Positions 7,412 to 15,670 of a DNA stretch of 64,000 nucleotides are shown in pieces. The notes below the pieces were generated by a model. The model ran no database searches. It was not told the DNA's origin and worked only from the letters and a program-made list of their open reading frames with translations. Both the position numbers and the translations under genes were made by a program. This stretch comes from Sporosarcina sp. Te-1 (GTDB taxonomy: Bacteria; Bacillota; Bacilli; Bacillales_A; Planococcaceae): positions 3,459,501 to 3,523,500 of the forward strand of contig NZ_CP071798.1 in NCBI RefSeq assembly GCF_017498505.1, read 5' to 3'. Position 1 is the first letter of the stretch; the number at the start of each line of letters is the position of its first letter.

Positions 7412-7765
7412 ATGAAAAGTCCTATATTAAATAAAATCGGTACAGTTTTTATTCCGGTGAGGAATATTGAGAGGTCTGTGGAGTGGTATTCGGATATACT
7501 AGGTTTAGAAATCAGCAATGAAATTCTGCACGGACATTTGTATGTACTGCCTATGGTCGGTACAGGAATAGTGTTAGATAGTAAAATCTTTTCGGATGAT
7601 ACAATTTTTAAGAGTCCAGCATTTCATTTCGATACCGAAGATATAGAAAAAGCCTATGACTTTATGAAAAGTAAGAATGTGGAGATAATATCAGGTATTG
7701 AATATAATCACTATTTCAATTTTAAGGACCTGGATGGTAACCTTCTAATGGTATGTAAATGTTAG
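7412..7765 (+). CDS. VOC (glyoxalase/dioxygenase) superfamily protein
   Basis: 117 residues, ATG with AAGGGAGGCG upstream. One VOC beta-alpha-beta-beta-beta pair unit is clear: VFIPVRNIERSVEWYSDILG at the start and FKDLDGNLLMVCKC at the end. VOC proteins are metal enzymes or antibiotic-binding resistance proteins; the substrate cannot be told. A paralogue with the same ending (DPDGNIIMVCTC) lies at 11138. Both copies precede a near-identical terminator and lysis-gene leader, so this is a cargo gene before the lysis cassette. Confidence 0.8.
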   Translation: MKSPILNKIGTVFIPVRNIERSVEWYSDILGLEISNEILHGHLYVLPMVGTGIVLDSKIFSDDTIFKSPAFHFDTEDIEKAYDFMKSKNVEIISGIEYNHYFNFKDLDGNLLMVCKC

Positions 7766-7790
7766 TACAAATTGAATAAGCGATGGCTAT

Positions 7791-7815
7791 AGAACGTCCA
7801 CCCGGGCGTTCTATT
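7791..7815 (+). terminator. Rho-independent terminator
   Basis: AGAACGTCC and GGGCGTTCT arms followed by ATTTTATTT. A close copy at 11881-11908 lies in the same position after the second VOC gene. Confidence 0.7.
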
Positions 7816-7821
7816 TTATTT

Positions 7822-7945
7822 CCTACAAAGAGAAAGGGAAGGGGGTACTTGAATGCGGAAGGGAGAAAGTACAGGCCTGTAGAAAATAGGAGATAGGATG
7901 TTGAAATAATATGAAAAAAATATAGGGTAAAAGAAGGTATTTGGT
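7822..7945 (+). repeat. Remnant of a duplicated lysis-cassette leader
   Basis: The sequence around 7826-7856 (AGAGAAAGGGAAGGGGGTAC, then TTGAATG) is repeated at 11918-11944, where it leads into an intact holin. Here the frame hits a stop after eight codons and no holin follows, so the lysis genes were lost from this copy. Confidence 0.5.
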
Positions 7946-7996
7946 CTCTTCATGGTGAATATTGGAAGAGGGGCACCATGGAGGGAGCTACTTATT

Positions 7997-8170
7997 ATGG
8001 GGAGAAGTCCCAATGATAAAAGCGTCGACGATTTCAACGAAAGTTTCCAACGGTTGCAATCAGATCTGGATTATTTGGCCGATTATTTTTATGAAGATGT
8101 AAGACATTCAAAGATGCTCGCACGAATGAAGAAAGATTTGAAAGTCTTAAAGTTCCATAGAAAGAATTAA
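7997..8170 (+). CDS. Small hypothetical protein
   Basis: 57 residues from the ATG at 7997 (GGAGGG 11 bp upstream); the frame is open back to 7952. Sequence MGRSPNDKSVDDFNESFQRL, then YLADYFYEDVRHSKM, ending basic. Helical, charged, no family recognised. It lies between a decayed lysis leader and an IS element. Whether it is expressed is unclear. Confidence 0.4.
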   Translation: MGRSPNDKSVDDFNESFQRLQSDLDYLADYFYEDVRHSKMLARMKKDLKVLKFHRKN

Positions 8171-8180
8171 TATTCGACAA

Positions 8181-8229
8181 GGGGGCTGTCCAGAAAGTCG
8201 ATAATAATTGACTTTCTGTCTAGCCCCTT
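8181..8229 (+). terminator. Terminator-like palindrome at the IS left end
   Basis: GGGGCTG-TCCAGAAAGTC and GACTTTCTG-TC-AGCCCC arms around GATAATAATT, followed by TTTTTT. It should stop read-in transcription from the prophage. Confidence 0.65.
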
Positions 8230-8411
8230 TTTTCGTATTAAATTTACAGAATGGACAACGGATTTCCGTTCCGAGCGGACGCTTTCCGCGGGCACGGCTT
8301 CAGCCGCTTCCCTCGCTACGCTCAGTCCAGGGTCTTCAGCTCGCGCTGTTCCCGCTGGAGTCGCCGCTCTGCACTCCAATCCAGATACTTGCCTCTACCA
8401 AAAAAGCACAC

Positions 8412-8474
8412 AAAAAATCGTCCAATCTGGTAAAATGAAGTCACCACAACCCATTTTAGAAAGGACGATTTTTT
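8412..8474 (+). promoter_or_regulatory. Inverted repeat that can hide the transposase ribosome-binding site
   Basis: AAAAAATCGTCC (8412-8423) is a perfect complement of GGACGATTTTTT (8463-8474), which contains part of the AAAGGA ribosome-binding site and touches the ATG at 8475. Transcripts starting upstream would fold and block initiation, as established for IS10 and IS50. Confidence 0.55.
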
Positions 8475-10262
8475 ATGTGCAATCCGAAGATTACTACTCC
8501 ACATTATACCACAGAATTTCCATTAGCCATAGAGGAAATGAAGGCAAGCCCCGTTTCCAAGCGACGTTTCTCTCCGACATTCAAACCTTACAATAATCGG
8601 CAGGGATTTGCCATCTTCGATGTGCAGGAGCTGATTCCGGAAAACCATATAGCCCGAGTAGTCGATGAAATGGTTGAGGCCATCCCAGATGAACGGCTTT
8701 ATACATATTATACAGGTGGGGGGCGAAGCTCCTATCATCCCAAGATGATGCTGAAAGTCATTCTCTATGCCTACTCTCAGAAAATCTATTCATGCCGTGG
8801 CATCGAGAAAATGATCACGGAGAACCTGCCAGCCATGTGGCTTGCGGCAATGGAGAGGCCGGATTTTCGTACCCTTAACGATTTCAGAGGCATCCGCATG
8901 AAGGCGATGATGGATGAATTATTTGAAACAATGATTTTGAAACTGATCGAAGAAGGTTATATCACCATGGAGAACTACTTTTTGGATGGTACCAAGATTG
9001 AAGCCAATGCCAATAAGTATTCTTTCGTATGGAAAAAATCGACGCTTCGCTTTGAAGAGAAATTAAAGGAGAAGATCCGGACAACCCTAGCGAATATACA
9101 AGAGATTGCCCAGGCCGAGGGCCTGGAACTTGGGTCACTTCCAGAGGATGAAGCGGAACCCGAACAGTTGGCCGACTTGGCCGCACAACTGGAAGAACAA
9201 GCAGAGTTATTGACCAAGGAAATGGAAGGGACAAAAGAGATGCCTACCCGAAAGGTCCTCCGCACAAAACGAAGCGTATTACGGAAATCGGTAAAACGAA
9301 TCCGACAGGACTTTCTGCCGAGAATGGAAAAATACGCACAGCACCATGCCACATTTGGAGACCGCAACAGTTTTTCGAAAACAGACCCGGACGCCACCTT
9401 CATGCGCATGAAAGAGGACCATATGAAAAATGGCCAACTGAAACCCGGCTATAACATACAGATGGCAACCGAGAACCAGTTCATTCTCTACTACACCATG
9501 CATCAGCGACCGACAGATACACGCTGTTTCATTCCTCATCTGGAGAAGTTGGCGAAATCTAATTTGCCGTTGCCCAAAAGGGTGATTGCGGACGCAGGCT
9601 ACGGAAGTGAAGAGAATTATCTCTATGCGCTTGGGGAGGAAAAAGAGCCGCGCTTCGAATTCATGATTCCCTACGGGACCTATATTAAAGAACAGACGCG
9701 CAAATACAAAAATGACATTCGGAACGCCAAGAACTGGAAGTACGAGGAACAGTATGACCGCTTCATCTGTCCAAACGGGCGGCACGTCAATTTCAAGAAC
9801 TACCAGAACAAGAAGAATGCCTCTGGGCATGTGCAAAGCTACAAGATCTATGAATGTGAAGACTGTTCGGATTGTCCGCTGAAGGCATTGTGCACGAAGG
9901 CGAAGGGGAACCGGCAGGTTCACTGGAACACGATATTTGAAGAAATGAAGGCAAAGGCAAAAGAGGCCCTTGAATGTGAAGAGAACACAGGCATCTACGC
10001 TCGAAGAAAGATCGAGGTAGAAAGTGTGTTCGGTCACATCAAGGGCAATCGGTCGTTCCGCAGGTTTTCACTGCGGGGACTTAATAAAGTGCACACGGAG
10101 TTCGGGATTGTGGCCTTGGCCCACAACCTGCTGAAAGTGGCGGGCATCCGCCAGCTGCTTTCACTGGTTGACGAAAAAATTGGTGGAGGAAGACAAGGCG
10201 TCTTCCTCCACCAATTTTATTTTCGGGACTTATTGGACAGCCCCTTTTTTCGTTCAAAATAA
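8475..10262 (+). CDS. IS1182 family transposase
   Basis: 595 residues. N-terminal IS5/IS1182-type domain (FAIFDVQELIPENHIARVVD, then HPKMMLKVILYAYSQKIYSC). The DDE triad is visible as FLDGTKIEANAN (about residue 170), VIADAGYGSEENY (about 373) and KIEVESVFGHIKGNRSFRRF (about 513). A Cys-rich zinc-binding insert CEDCSDCPLKALC lies before the final Glu, typical of the family. Reading frame intact, so the element may be active. The last residues are encoded outside the IS. Confidence 0.9.
   Translation: MCNPKITTPHYTTEFPLAIEEMKASPVSKRRFSPTFKPYNNRQGFAIFDVQELIPENHIARVVDEMVEAIPDERLYTYYTGGGRSSYHPKMMLKVILYAYSQKIYSCRGIEKMITENLPAMWLAAMERPDFRTLNDFRGIRMKAMMDELFETMILKLIEEGYITMENYFLDGTKIEANANKYSFVWKKSTLRFEEKLKEKIRTTLANIQEIAQAEGLELGSLPEDEAEPEQLADLAAQLEEQAELLTKEMEGTKEMPTRKVLRTKRSVLRKSVKRIRQDFLPRMEKYAQHHATFGDRNSFSKTDPDATFMRMKEDHMKNGQLKPGYNIQMATENQFILYYTMHQRPTDTRCFIPHLEKLAKSNLPLPKRVIADAGYGSEENYLYALGEEKEPRFEFMIPYGTYIKEQTRKYKNDIRNAKNWKYEEQYDRFICPNGRHVNFKNYQNKKNASGHVQSYKIYECEDCSDCPLKALCTKAKGNRQVHWNTIFEEMKAKAKEALECEENTGIYARRKIEVESVFGHIKGNRSFRRFSLRGLNKVHTEFGIVALAHNLLKVAGIRQLLSLVDEKIGGGRQGVFLHQFYFRDLLDSPFFRSK
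10176..10218 (+). terminator. 19-bp perfect hairpin near the IS right end
   Basis: AAAATTGGTGGAGGAAGAC and its exact complement flank a 5-base loop, followed by ATTTT. It lies inside the last codons of the transposase gene and likely terminates its transcript, or slows translation there. Confidence 0.6.
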
Positions 10263-10484
10263 AGGGGTATGGCGTGATTAAGGTTCGATGCTGAGGAATA
10301 TACACTTGGATATGCCGAAACTAATATCGGAATTGATTCCAATTCTGTTGTTGAACAAAAAAGTTTACTATAGTTGTTTAATTTATTTTTTTGCTCAAAT
10401 TCAACCTGCCAAAACTGTAATATTATGTTATTATTGGACTGTATCACAAAAAAGTCAGAATAATATTAAAGGGGGAGGATAATT

Positions 10485-10943
10485 ATGAGTGAAGAACAAT
10501 TATTTGAACAAATGAAAATGTGGCGTAAATGGACTGTTGAATTTCTTCGTACAATTTCCGAGGAAGTCGCTGATCAAATTCCACATGGTCATAATAACAG
10601 TATCCGTTGGAATGCTGGTCATATTTTAGTTGGTTGGGATAATACAATGTTCCCGGCTGTTAATGAGGAGAGACAAATGCCTTTATCTTATCACTTGATG
10701 TTTCCGAGTGGGAGTAATCCAGAAAAATGGACAGAACAACCTCCATCAATGGATAAGCTAATTAAGCAGCTGGAAGAACAAGCTATTCTTATTGAACAAG
10801 CGTGTAGGGGTCACCTTGATGAACCACTTAAAGAATCTTTTTTAGGTATGAGGACATTAGGAGATATGCTTGTTTTTCATATGAACCATGAAAATCTACA
10901 CATGGGGATAATTAAAAGTATTAAGCAAATGCTTATAAAGTAA
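10485..10943 (+). CDS. DinB-like four-helix protein
   Basis: 152 residues, ATG with AAAGGGGGAGG upstream. The fold is indicated by WTVEFLRTISEEVADQIP, the metal-site His in RWNAGHILVGWDN (about residue 46), and HMNHENLHMGIIKSIKQ near the C-terminus (two further His). DinB/YfiT proteins are metal-binding hydrolases or thiol transferases; substrate unknown. It is a single gene between the IS and the second VOC gene, with its own terminator. Confidence 0.75.
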   Translation: MSEEQLFEQMKMWRKWTVEFLRTISEEVADQIPHGHNNSIRWNAGHILVGWDNTMFPAVNEERQMPLSYHLMFPSGSNPEKWTEQPPSMDKLIKQLEEQAILIEQACRGHLDEPLKESFLGMRTLGDMLVFHMNHENLHMGIIKSIKQMLIK

Positions 10944-10996
10944 AAAACAGCTTTAATAATTCTTATTGTACTATCGGATGCTTTAGCATAATTAAA

Positions 10997-11020
10997 GTCA
11001 ACAGTGATATGTTGGCTTTT
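10997..11020 (+). terminator. Rho-independent terminator
   Basis: GTCAAC and GTTGGC arms followed by TTTTTC, about 55 bp after the dinB-like gene. Confidence 0.6.
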
Positions 11021-11137
11021 TCTGACGCATCCGGATGATAATGTTCAGTAATCACCAAATCATTTATTATACTAATGAGCAGGATTATAAAATAAAAATA
11101 AAGAATTAATTAGAAGTAGATCAATGGAGGTGCTCAC

Positions 11138-11521
11138 TTGTTTAAACCAATTGAAAATAGGATTGATACTGTTTTTGTTCATGTGTCGGATTTAGAACGT
11201 TCAATAAAGTGGTACTGTGAATTGCTTGGGTTGCAAATAAGGGAAGGGGAACATTCTGGTCCTGTATATACCTTTAATATGGGTGACGGACGCCCGGGGA
11301 TAACCCTTGATAATCATTGTTTTGAGGAAGATTATAAAATTATTCCATCAAATCAGCCACTCTTTAACCTTAGTGCTTCTGATATTAACACAGCGTTTAA
11401 CCATGTCACTAAAATGGGTGCTGAGATAATAACAGAAATTATTACGCATCCCGATTTGTCAGAGTTCTCCTTTAAAGATCCGGATGGCAATATCATAATG
11501 GTGTGTACTTGTTTCAGTTAA
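11138..11521 (+). CDS. VOC (glyoxalase/dioxygenase) superfamily protein, second copy
   Basis: 127 residues, TTG start with TGGAGGTGC upstream. The VOC pattern is VFVHVSDLERSIKWYCELLG ... FKDPDGNIIMVCTC. It is clearly related to the protein at 7412-7765 but much diverged, so the duplication is old or the copies arrived separately. The gene is followed, after a repeat element, by the same type of terminator and the intact lysis cassette. Confidence 0.8.
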   Translation: MFKPIENRIDTVFVHVSDLERSIKWYCELLGLQIREGEHSGPVYTFNMGDGRPGITLDNHCFEEDYKIIPSNQPLFNLSASDINTAFNHVTKMGAEIITEIITHPDLSEFSFKDPDGNIIMVCTCFS

Positions 11522-11576
11522 ATACAAATAATTTAATATGCTAACGAGTACTTGGATTAATAGGATATAATATAAA

Positions 11577-11596
11577 GCCAACTATATTATGTTGGC
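11577..11596 (+). terminator. Hairpin GCCAAC-N8-GTTGGC, copy 1
   Basis: Identical 20-base palindrome to 11803-11822. Its T-tract has been separated by the inserted palindromic element. Confidence 0.6.
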
Positions 11597-11727
11597 TTCA
11601 GCCTGTTGACAAACGCTTTCATACGTTGTTGCTCGGCTAGATCGTCCTCTCATGAACTTAAAGTTCTATTCGAGTCTTCGCTCGCCTTCGCGCCTAGTCT
11701 GACAAGCGTTTTCAAGCCAGGCTGAAG
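11596..11727. repeat. Palindromic MITE-like element splitting a terminator
   Basis: Imperfect terminal inverted repeats of about 24 bp start CTTCAGCCTG at 11596 and end CAGGCTGAAG at 11727; both arms continue into AAACGCTT. The centre contains CGAGTCTTCGCTCGCCTTCG, typical of Bacillales intergenic repeats. No ORF. Identical terminator hairpins lie on both sides. Confidence 0.55.
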
Positions 11728-11764
11728 TGTGTGCCAATTAGTTGAAAAAAGCAACTATAATTCT

Positions 11765-11795
11765 GTAGACACAGTTAAAATCGACTTTGTCTACA
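11765..11795. repeat. Hairpin GTAGACA/TGTCTAC
   Basis: GTAGACA and TGTCTAC flank about 17 bases. The right arm CTTTGTCTACAC also occurs in the terminator at 24519-24560 of the tailocin. Confidence 0.4.
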
Positions 11796-11802
11796 CTCTG
11801 AA

Positions 11803-11828
11803 GCCAACTATATTATGTTGGCTTTATT
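11803..11828 (+). terminator. Terminator, second copy of GCCAAC/GTTGGC hairpin
   Basis: Same 20-base palindrome as at 11577, here followed by TTTATTTATTT, so probably functional for the VOC gene. Confidence 0.6.
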
Positions 11829-11880
11829 TATTTCGCAGTAGGACCCTTATGTGTCGTAAACAATAACAATATATTTCATG

Positions 11881-11908
11881 AGAACGTCCACTCGGGCGTT
11901 TTTTTTAT
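11881..11908 (+). terminator. Rho-independent terminator before the lysis cassette
   Basis: AACGTCC and GGGCGTT arms followed by TTTTTTT. Near-copy of 7791-7815. Confidence 0.7.
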
Positions 11909-11962
11909 ATCCAAAAGAGAAAAAGGAAGGGGGTACTTGAATGAAGAGGGGAGAGAGTACCG

Positions 11963-12529
11963 GTGACCCGTATGAAAGTCTCAGGAATTAAAAGCATAGG
12001 AGCGCTAGTAATTGGCTTCTTGATTTATCTAATTGACGTTGTAAACGAGGCGGTTGTCGTACTCGTTTTCTTTATGCTTTTGGACGTAATAACAGGGTTG
12101 TTGCGATCGTGGGTCACGAAGTCATGGGATAGTACAATCGGATTTTCTGGCGTGGTGAAGAAGCTAGGCATATTTATCATGATCGGAATGGCTGCATCAA
12201 TTGAGTACATGGTGATGTATGTAGGGCAGGATTCGAAAGGATTGATATTGCTTGGCGTTGCAGCGTTTTTTATTGTGAATGAAGGAATTTCCATACTTGA
12301 AAATTGCGCGCAAATTGGACTGCCTATTCCAGCAGTCCTTTTTAATGCCCTTGAAAAAATGCACAGGGATCCTTCCGGCAAAGAGCAACGACTTGTAAGG
12401 CATCCAATGTTAGATCGAATCGAAAAGAAAGAATTGCTGAAAGAGAATGAGGCATTGCTCCATCAGCTACAGAAGAAAAAGGAGGAAATAACAGATGAAA
12501 ATCAATTGGAAAGTAAGGATCAAGAATAA
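11963..12529 (+). CDS. Phage holin, toxin-secretion/lysis (holin_4) family
   Basis: 188 residues, GTG start. Several hydrophobic segments (GALVIGFLIYLIDVVNEAVV, VVLVFFMLLDVITGLL, LGIFIMIGMAASIEYMVMYV, GLILLGVAAFFIVNEGISIL) and the family signature NEGISILENCAQIGLPIPAV are visible. The tail after residue 130 is charged and coiled-coil (ELLKENEALLHQLQKKKEEI). It forms the membrane lesion that frees or activates the endolysin. Its 3' end overlaps the next holin by 35 bases. Confidence 0.85.
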   Translation: MTRMKVSGIKSIGALVIGFLIYLIDVVNEAVVVLVFFMLLDVITGLLRSWVTKSWDSTIGFSGVVKKLGIFIMIGMAASIEYMVMYVGQDSKGLILLGVAAFFIVNEGISILENCAQIGLPIPAVLFNALEKMHRDPSGKEQRLVRHPMLDRIEKKELLKENEALLHQLQKKKEEITDENQLESKDQE

Positions 12530-12761
12530 GATGTTCTGGCTGGCCGTGGTGCCGGCTATTTTGTTGGTTGCACAGATTGTCGCGGGATGGTTCGGTTACG
12601 AACTGGCTACCGATCTGATTGGCGAGGAAGCTACCAACTTTATTAACGCCGTCTTTTCTCTGCTTGTCATTCTTGGTATTGTTGTTGATCCAACGACAGA
12701 TGGATTCAAGGACAGCCGACAGGCATTACGTTATAGGTCGCCCAAAAAGGACGATAGGTGA
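12495..12761 (+). CDS. Phage holin, phi LC3 family
   Basis: 88 residues, ATG inside the preceding gene, with AAAGGAGG upstream. MKINWKVRIKNKMFWLAVVP, two membrane segments, then ILGIVVDPTTDGFKDSRQAL, the signature of LC3-type holins. Overlapping two different holin genes before one endolysin suggests a holin/antiholin or pinholin pair that tunes lysis time. Confidence 0.85.
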   Translation: MKINWKVRIKNKMFWLAVVPAILLVAQIVAGWFGYELATDLIGEEATNFINAVFSLLVILGIVVDPTTDGFKDSRQALRYRSPKKDDR

Positions 12762-14005
12762 TGAACTTCATCGAACAATTAGCGCCGTTGGCTATCAAAC
12801 ACGGAAAAGCAAACGGCGTTCTTCCTTCTATGATAATCGCCCAAGGGATTTTGGAATCCAGATCCGGAACATCAGAACTTGCAAGAAAAGCAAATAACCT
12901 TTTTGGAATCAAGGCCGGTTCTGGCTGGACGGGGGGAACCTATACAGTACGGACATCGGAGCAAGGTCAGCACGGCAATGTCACTTACATCAATGCGGCT
13001 TTTCGAAAGTATCCGTCTTATGAAGGGTGCGTCATTGACCTGGTTCATAAATACACCCACGGAACGGGATGGGAAGACCATAACCGTTATGCAGGCGTAC
13101 TTGGCCAGACTGATTACAAGAAAGCGATCACGGCCCTCAAAGCGGCCGGATATGCAGCGGACGTTAAATATGCTGAAAAACTTATTGAACGCATTGAACA
13201 ATACAATCTTACGAAATACGACAAGGAGGAACCGGATATGCCTGTTATCTTTATCGATCCGGGTCATGGCGGGAAGGACCCCGGTGGAGGGACGAACAAA
13301 CAATTCACTGAAAAGGACATGGTCCTCAAGATTTCCTTGGAACAGAAACGCCATTTTGAACGTAACGGAATCAAAGTAGTCATGACACGTACAAATGATG
13401 AGTATGTCGATTCCGTTCCACGGACCAACCGAGTGAAGGCATCAGGAGCGCAGTATTGTATTTCTAATCACATTAACGCAGGAGGGGGAGAGGGTGCCGA
13501 AACGATTCACTCCATCCATGCATCTCCCGTAATCGCCACAGGTATTCTGGATGCTCTCGTTGCTTGCGGCGCTAAAAAGCGAAGAGTATTTAGCCGTAAG
13601 GGAAATGGCAATACAGATTATTACTACATGCATCGGATGACCGGGTCTGTTTCAACGGTGATCGTGGAGTACGGTTTTGCTGACAATACCAGTGACACAC
13701 AAAAGATTATAAAAGACTGGAAAAAGTACGCTGAGGCAGTGGCCCGATATTATATCGAGCACGTATTCAAAAAGAAATACGTTGCAGAAGTACAGACGGA
13801 AAAGGAGGATGACGAATTGGAATTTACAAGTGGCACACTTCGTAACACAGTTGAGGGTTTACTCAGCTCGCATGCAAAGCAAAAGCAGTTGATTGAGGAT
13901 GGCATAAAGGCAGGATCGTTCGGGACTGTCTGGCGCGATAAATTCGACAAGAAGCAGCTAGGTAAACACGACATCCTTGGACTGTACATGCTGCATCATA
14001 AGTGA
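12758..14005 (+). CDS. Bifunctional endolysin: glucosaminidase plus amidase_3 plus C-terminal wall-binding domain
   Basis: 415 residues. Residues 1-150 are a glucosaminidase (FlgJ/LytG-like) domain (MIIAQGILESRSGTSELARK, NNLFGIKAGSGW). Residues 160-340 are a zinc amidase_3 domain (FIDPGHGGKDPG, ISNHINAG, IVEYGF). Residues 354-415 (LEFTSGTLRNTVEGLLSS...) are a domain shared with 15033-15272 and the tailocin amidase, so probably a cell-wall-binding domain. A strong internal ribosome-binding site precedes this last domain (13801-13819). No signal peptide; export depends on the holins. Start overlaps the holin stop. Confidence 0.9.
   Translation: MMNFIEQLAPLAIKHGKANGVLPSMIIAQGILESRSGTSELARKANNLFGIKAGSGWTGGTYTVRTSEQGQHGNVTYINAAFRKYPSYEGCVIDLVHKYTHGTGWEDHNRYAGVLGQTDYKKAITALKAAGYAADVKYAEKLIERIEQYNLTKYDKEEPDMPVIFIDPGHGGKDPGGGTNKQFTEKDMVLKISLEQKRHFERNGIKVVMTRTNDEYVDSVPRTNRVKASGAQYCISNHINAGGGEGAETIHSIHASPVIATGILDALVACGAKKRRVFSRKGNGNTDYYYMHRMTGSVSTVIVEYGFADNTSDTQKIIKDWKKYAEAVARYYIEHVFKKKYVAEVQTEKEDDELEFTSGTLRNTVEGLLSSHAKQKQLIEDGIKAGSFGTVWRDKFDKKQLGKHDILGLYMLHHK
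13801..13819 (+). promoter_or_regulatory. Internal ribosome-binding site and TTG start in the endolysin gene
   Basis: AAAGGAGG (13801-13808), then eight bases, then an in-frame TTG (13817). The same signal with the same spacing precedes the homologous domain at 15059-15077 and 40124-40142. It would yield a separate 62-residue wall-binding domain. Confidence 0.65.
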
Positions 14006-14040
14006 TAAGATAACCAAACATCGAAAGATGACTGGGAAAA

Positions 14041-14074
14041 GGCGCTCTGTCTATTGAGATGGAGCGCCTTTTTT
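14041..14074 (+). terminator. Rho-independent terminator after the endolysin
   Basis: GGCGCTC and GAGCGCC arms followed by TTTTTT. The CATCGAAAGATGACTG sequence before it (14019-14034) is repeated at 15314-15329. Confidence 0.75.
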
Positions 14075-14172
14075 ATCTGATGGGCTGAGCAGATTTCAGA
14101 TGACCTAATTAATTTGGGCATTTGAGTACTCATTCAGAGTAGGGCCCATGACGTATGACGGGGTATCGCACT

Positions 14173-14898
14173 CTAAACGAGGCTTATTTCATCACCAACT
14201 TTAATTTCACCAGTTTTAATTACGGAAGCATATACGCCGAAATGATTCTCCCTTTTTTTAACAACTGTTTTAAGCAAAGTTGCGTTACGCTCAGCACTAT
14301 CTGGATCTACCGTAATAATCATACACCTTTCACAATGTCTCTTTACCTCGATCTCCACTTCATTTCCTATTTTTAAACGTTTGCCAAACCAACTTTCCTC
14401 TACGAATGGCATTTTATTTTCTAGCTCTATTAATAAGTTTGGGCGGAATCTCCGGTAATCCACTTCATTGTTATCCCAAAGTTCTTTGAGTTTTTCTACA
14501 GAAGAATCAGTCACCAAATGTAAGTGTTCTTCTTCAATTGCTCCTACCGGCACATTAATTGGACTATATTCTACTAAAGAGATTTTTCGCTTTGACTTGC
14601 TTTCTATCTCTTTTTGCAGTTCTATGTCTCCCCATTCCAGAACTCTTCCTTCCGGTGTAACAACTTTAACTTGAGGATATTTATCTAGAGTTTCTTCCCC
14701 TGTAAAGGTCGCCCCATAGCGTACCATTTCCGGAAACTGAGTAATTGTTAGATGTTTTCCTGGCCTTTTATTGTCTAAAAAAGCATGGCTACGATCCCCG
14801 TACAACCCATATCCCATTACCCTGGTTCGTTGAACATTTTCTCCTCGAAATGACTTAACTGGATGTCTAATAATTTCTCTGATATGACCAATTAGCAT
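14173..14898 (-). CDS. MOSC domain protein (mARC-like)
   Basis: 241 residues. N-terminal beta-barrel domain (MLIGHIREIIRHPVKSFRGE, YGLYGDRSHAFLDN) followed by a MOSC domain with RRFRPNLLIE and the conserved Cys in HCERCMIITVDP (about residue 185). MOSC proteins bind molybdenum cofactor and act in reduction of N-hydroxylated compounds or in sulfur transfer. It is encoded opposite to the lysis genes, between the endolysin terminator and a stray copy of the endolysin C-terminus, so it is cargo. No moco biosynthesis genes are nearby. Confidence 0.85.
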   Translation of the reverse strand: MLIGHIREIIRHPVKSFRGENVQRTRVMGYGLYGDRSHAFLDNKRPGKHLTITQFPEMVRYGATFTGEETLDKYPQVKVVTPEGRVLEWGDIELQKEIESKSKRKISLVEYSPINVPVGAIEEEHLHLVTDSSVEKLKELWDNNEVDYRRFRPNLLIELENKMPFVEESWFGKRLKIGNEVEIEVKRHCERCMIITVDPDSAERNATLLKTVVKKRENHFGVYASVIKTGEIKVGDEISLV

Positions 14899-15032
14899 TT
14901 AAACCACCCCCTATAGGTAATATAAGTATAATCATAGAACAATAGAGAATAAAACGCTATCAGAGTATGGATTTAAACCATCTTGTTTAGAATAAGGCAA
15001 AGAATCACCGTGTATCTCACTTCTTTTTCAGA

Positions 15033-15272
15033 TTGAAAAAGAAGACGACACAAGTCGCAAAGGAGGATAGCGAATTGAAATTTTCAAGCGGAACACTAAA
15101 AAAGGAATGGGAAACGTTCTTTGGTAGCAAGGCACAGCGAGAAATTGCGGTTAAAGCAGCAGTTAAGGAGGGTTACTCCGAAAAATGGATTAAGGATTTG
15201 GAAGAGGGAAAGGCACAGGATGGAGATATTGCTGCCCTTGCGATCGGAGCCCTAATTAGAGCTAACAAGTAA
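15033..15272 (+). CDS. Stand-alone endolysin C-terminal domain (gene remnant, possibly expressed)
   Basis: A 79-residue frame. Residues 15-79 (LKFSSGTLKKEWETFFGSKA ... DIAALAIGALIRANK) match the C-terminus of the tailocin amidase closely and the endolysin at 12758 more distantly. No catalytic domain remains upstream. AAAGGAGG (15059-15066) with an 8-bp gap to an in-frame TTG (15075) would allow translation of just the wall-binding domain. The same CATCGAAAGATGACTG sequence follows as after the full endolysin. Confidence 0.55.
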   Translation: MKKKTTQVAKEDSELKFSSGTLKKEWETFFGSKAQREIAVKAAVKEGYSEKWIKDLEEGKAQDGDIAALAIGALIRANK

Positions 15273-15331
15273 TAATTTTAATGCCTTGCTTTAGATTTGA
15301 TAAGATGGACCAACATCGAAAGATGACTGTG

Positions 15332-15362
15332 AAAAGCACCCGACTATGGCCGAGTGCTTTTC
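15332..15362 (+). terminator. Rho-independent terminator
   Basis: AAAAGCAC and GTGCTTTT arms after the second CATCGAAAGATGACTG copy. Confidence 0.65.
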
Positions 15363-15498
15363 AGTTTGGATCAATGATATCCATTGCTTCTAGTCTTGCT
15401 GCTATTAACCTCTCCAACTCCTCCAACGTTACATGATTGCGGATATAACTACGAGCCCTTGACCCGTTGCTTAGAAATTTTGCATACTCTTTAATCTT
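15361..15498 (-). pseudogene. Unidentified gene fragment
   Basis: A minus-strand frame of 45 codons with no start reads KIKEYAKFLSNGSRARSYIR, then VTLEELERLIAARLEAMDII. It looks like real protein (helical, amphipathic) but begins right after an in-frame stop. Not recognised; probably a truncated phage gene. Confidence 0.35.
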
Positions 15499-15670
15499 CT
15501 AGTCACTTCTTAATTGCTTCTATTTAATGTCATTAAAATCTTCATGATAATATGGTATCCTTAGGGAAGGAGAGGGGTTGACCTCCTCTTCACAACATTT
15601 CTCTTTTAACATCCTTGTCTGGTATAGTTACCAGCTGGGTGACGCTGTTTGGCGATCTGATTCAGATTGA

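Larger units (their letters stand above)
8182..10244 (+). mobile_element. IS1182-type insertion sequence
   Basis: The ends are inverted copies of GGGGCTGTCC (8182 onward, and complement of 10235-10244), extended by similar AGAAAGTC / AATAAGTC. A single long transposase gene occupies the element. No convincing target duplication is visible. A GC-rich stretch (8253-8395, with GCTTTCCGCGGGC) resembles repeats common in Bacillales intergenic DNA. The transposase frame runs 18 bases past the right end, so its stop codon is supplied by flanking DNA. Confidence 0.75.

Noticed and set aside
9279-10037. 252-codon frame antisense to the IS1182 transposase
   Set aside because: Shadow of a strong coding frame with intact DDE motifs.
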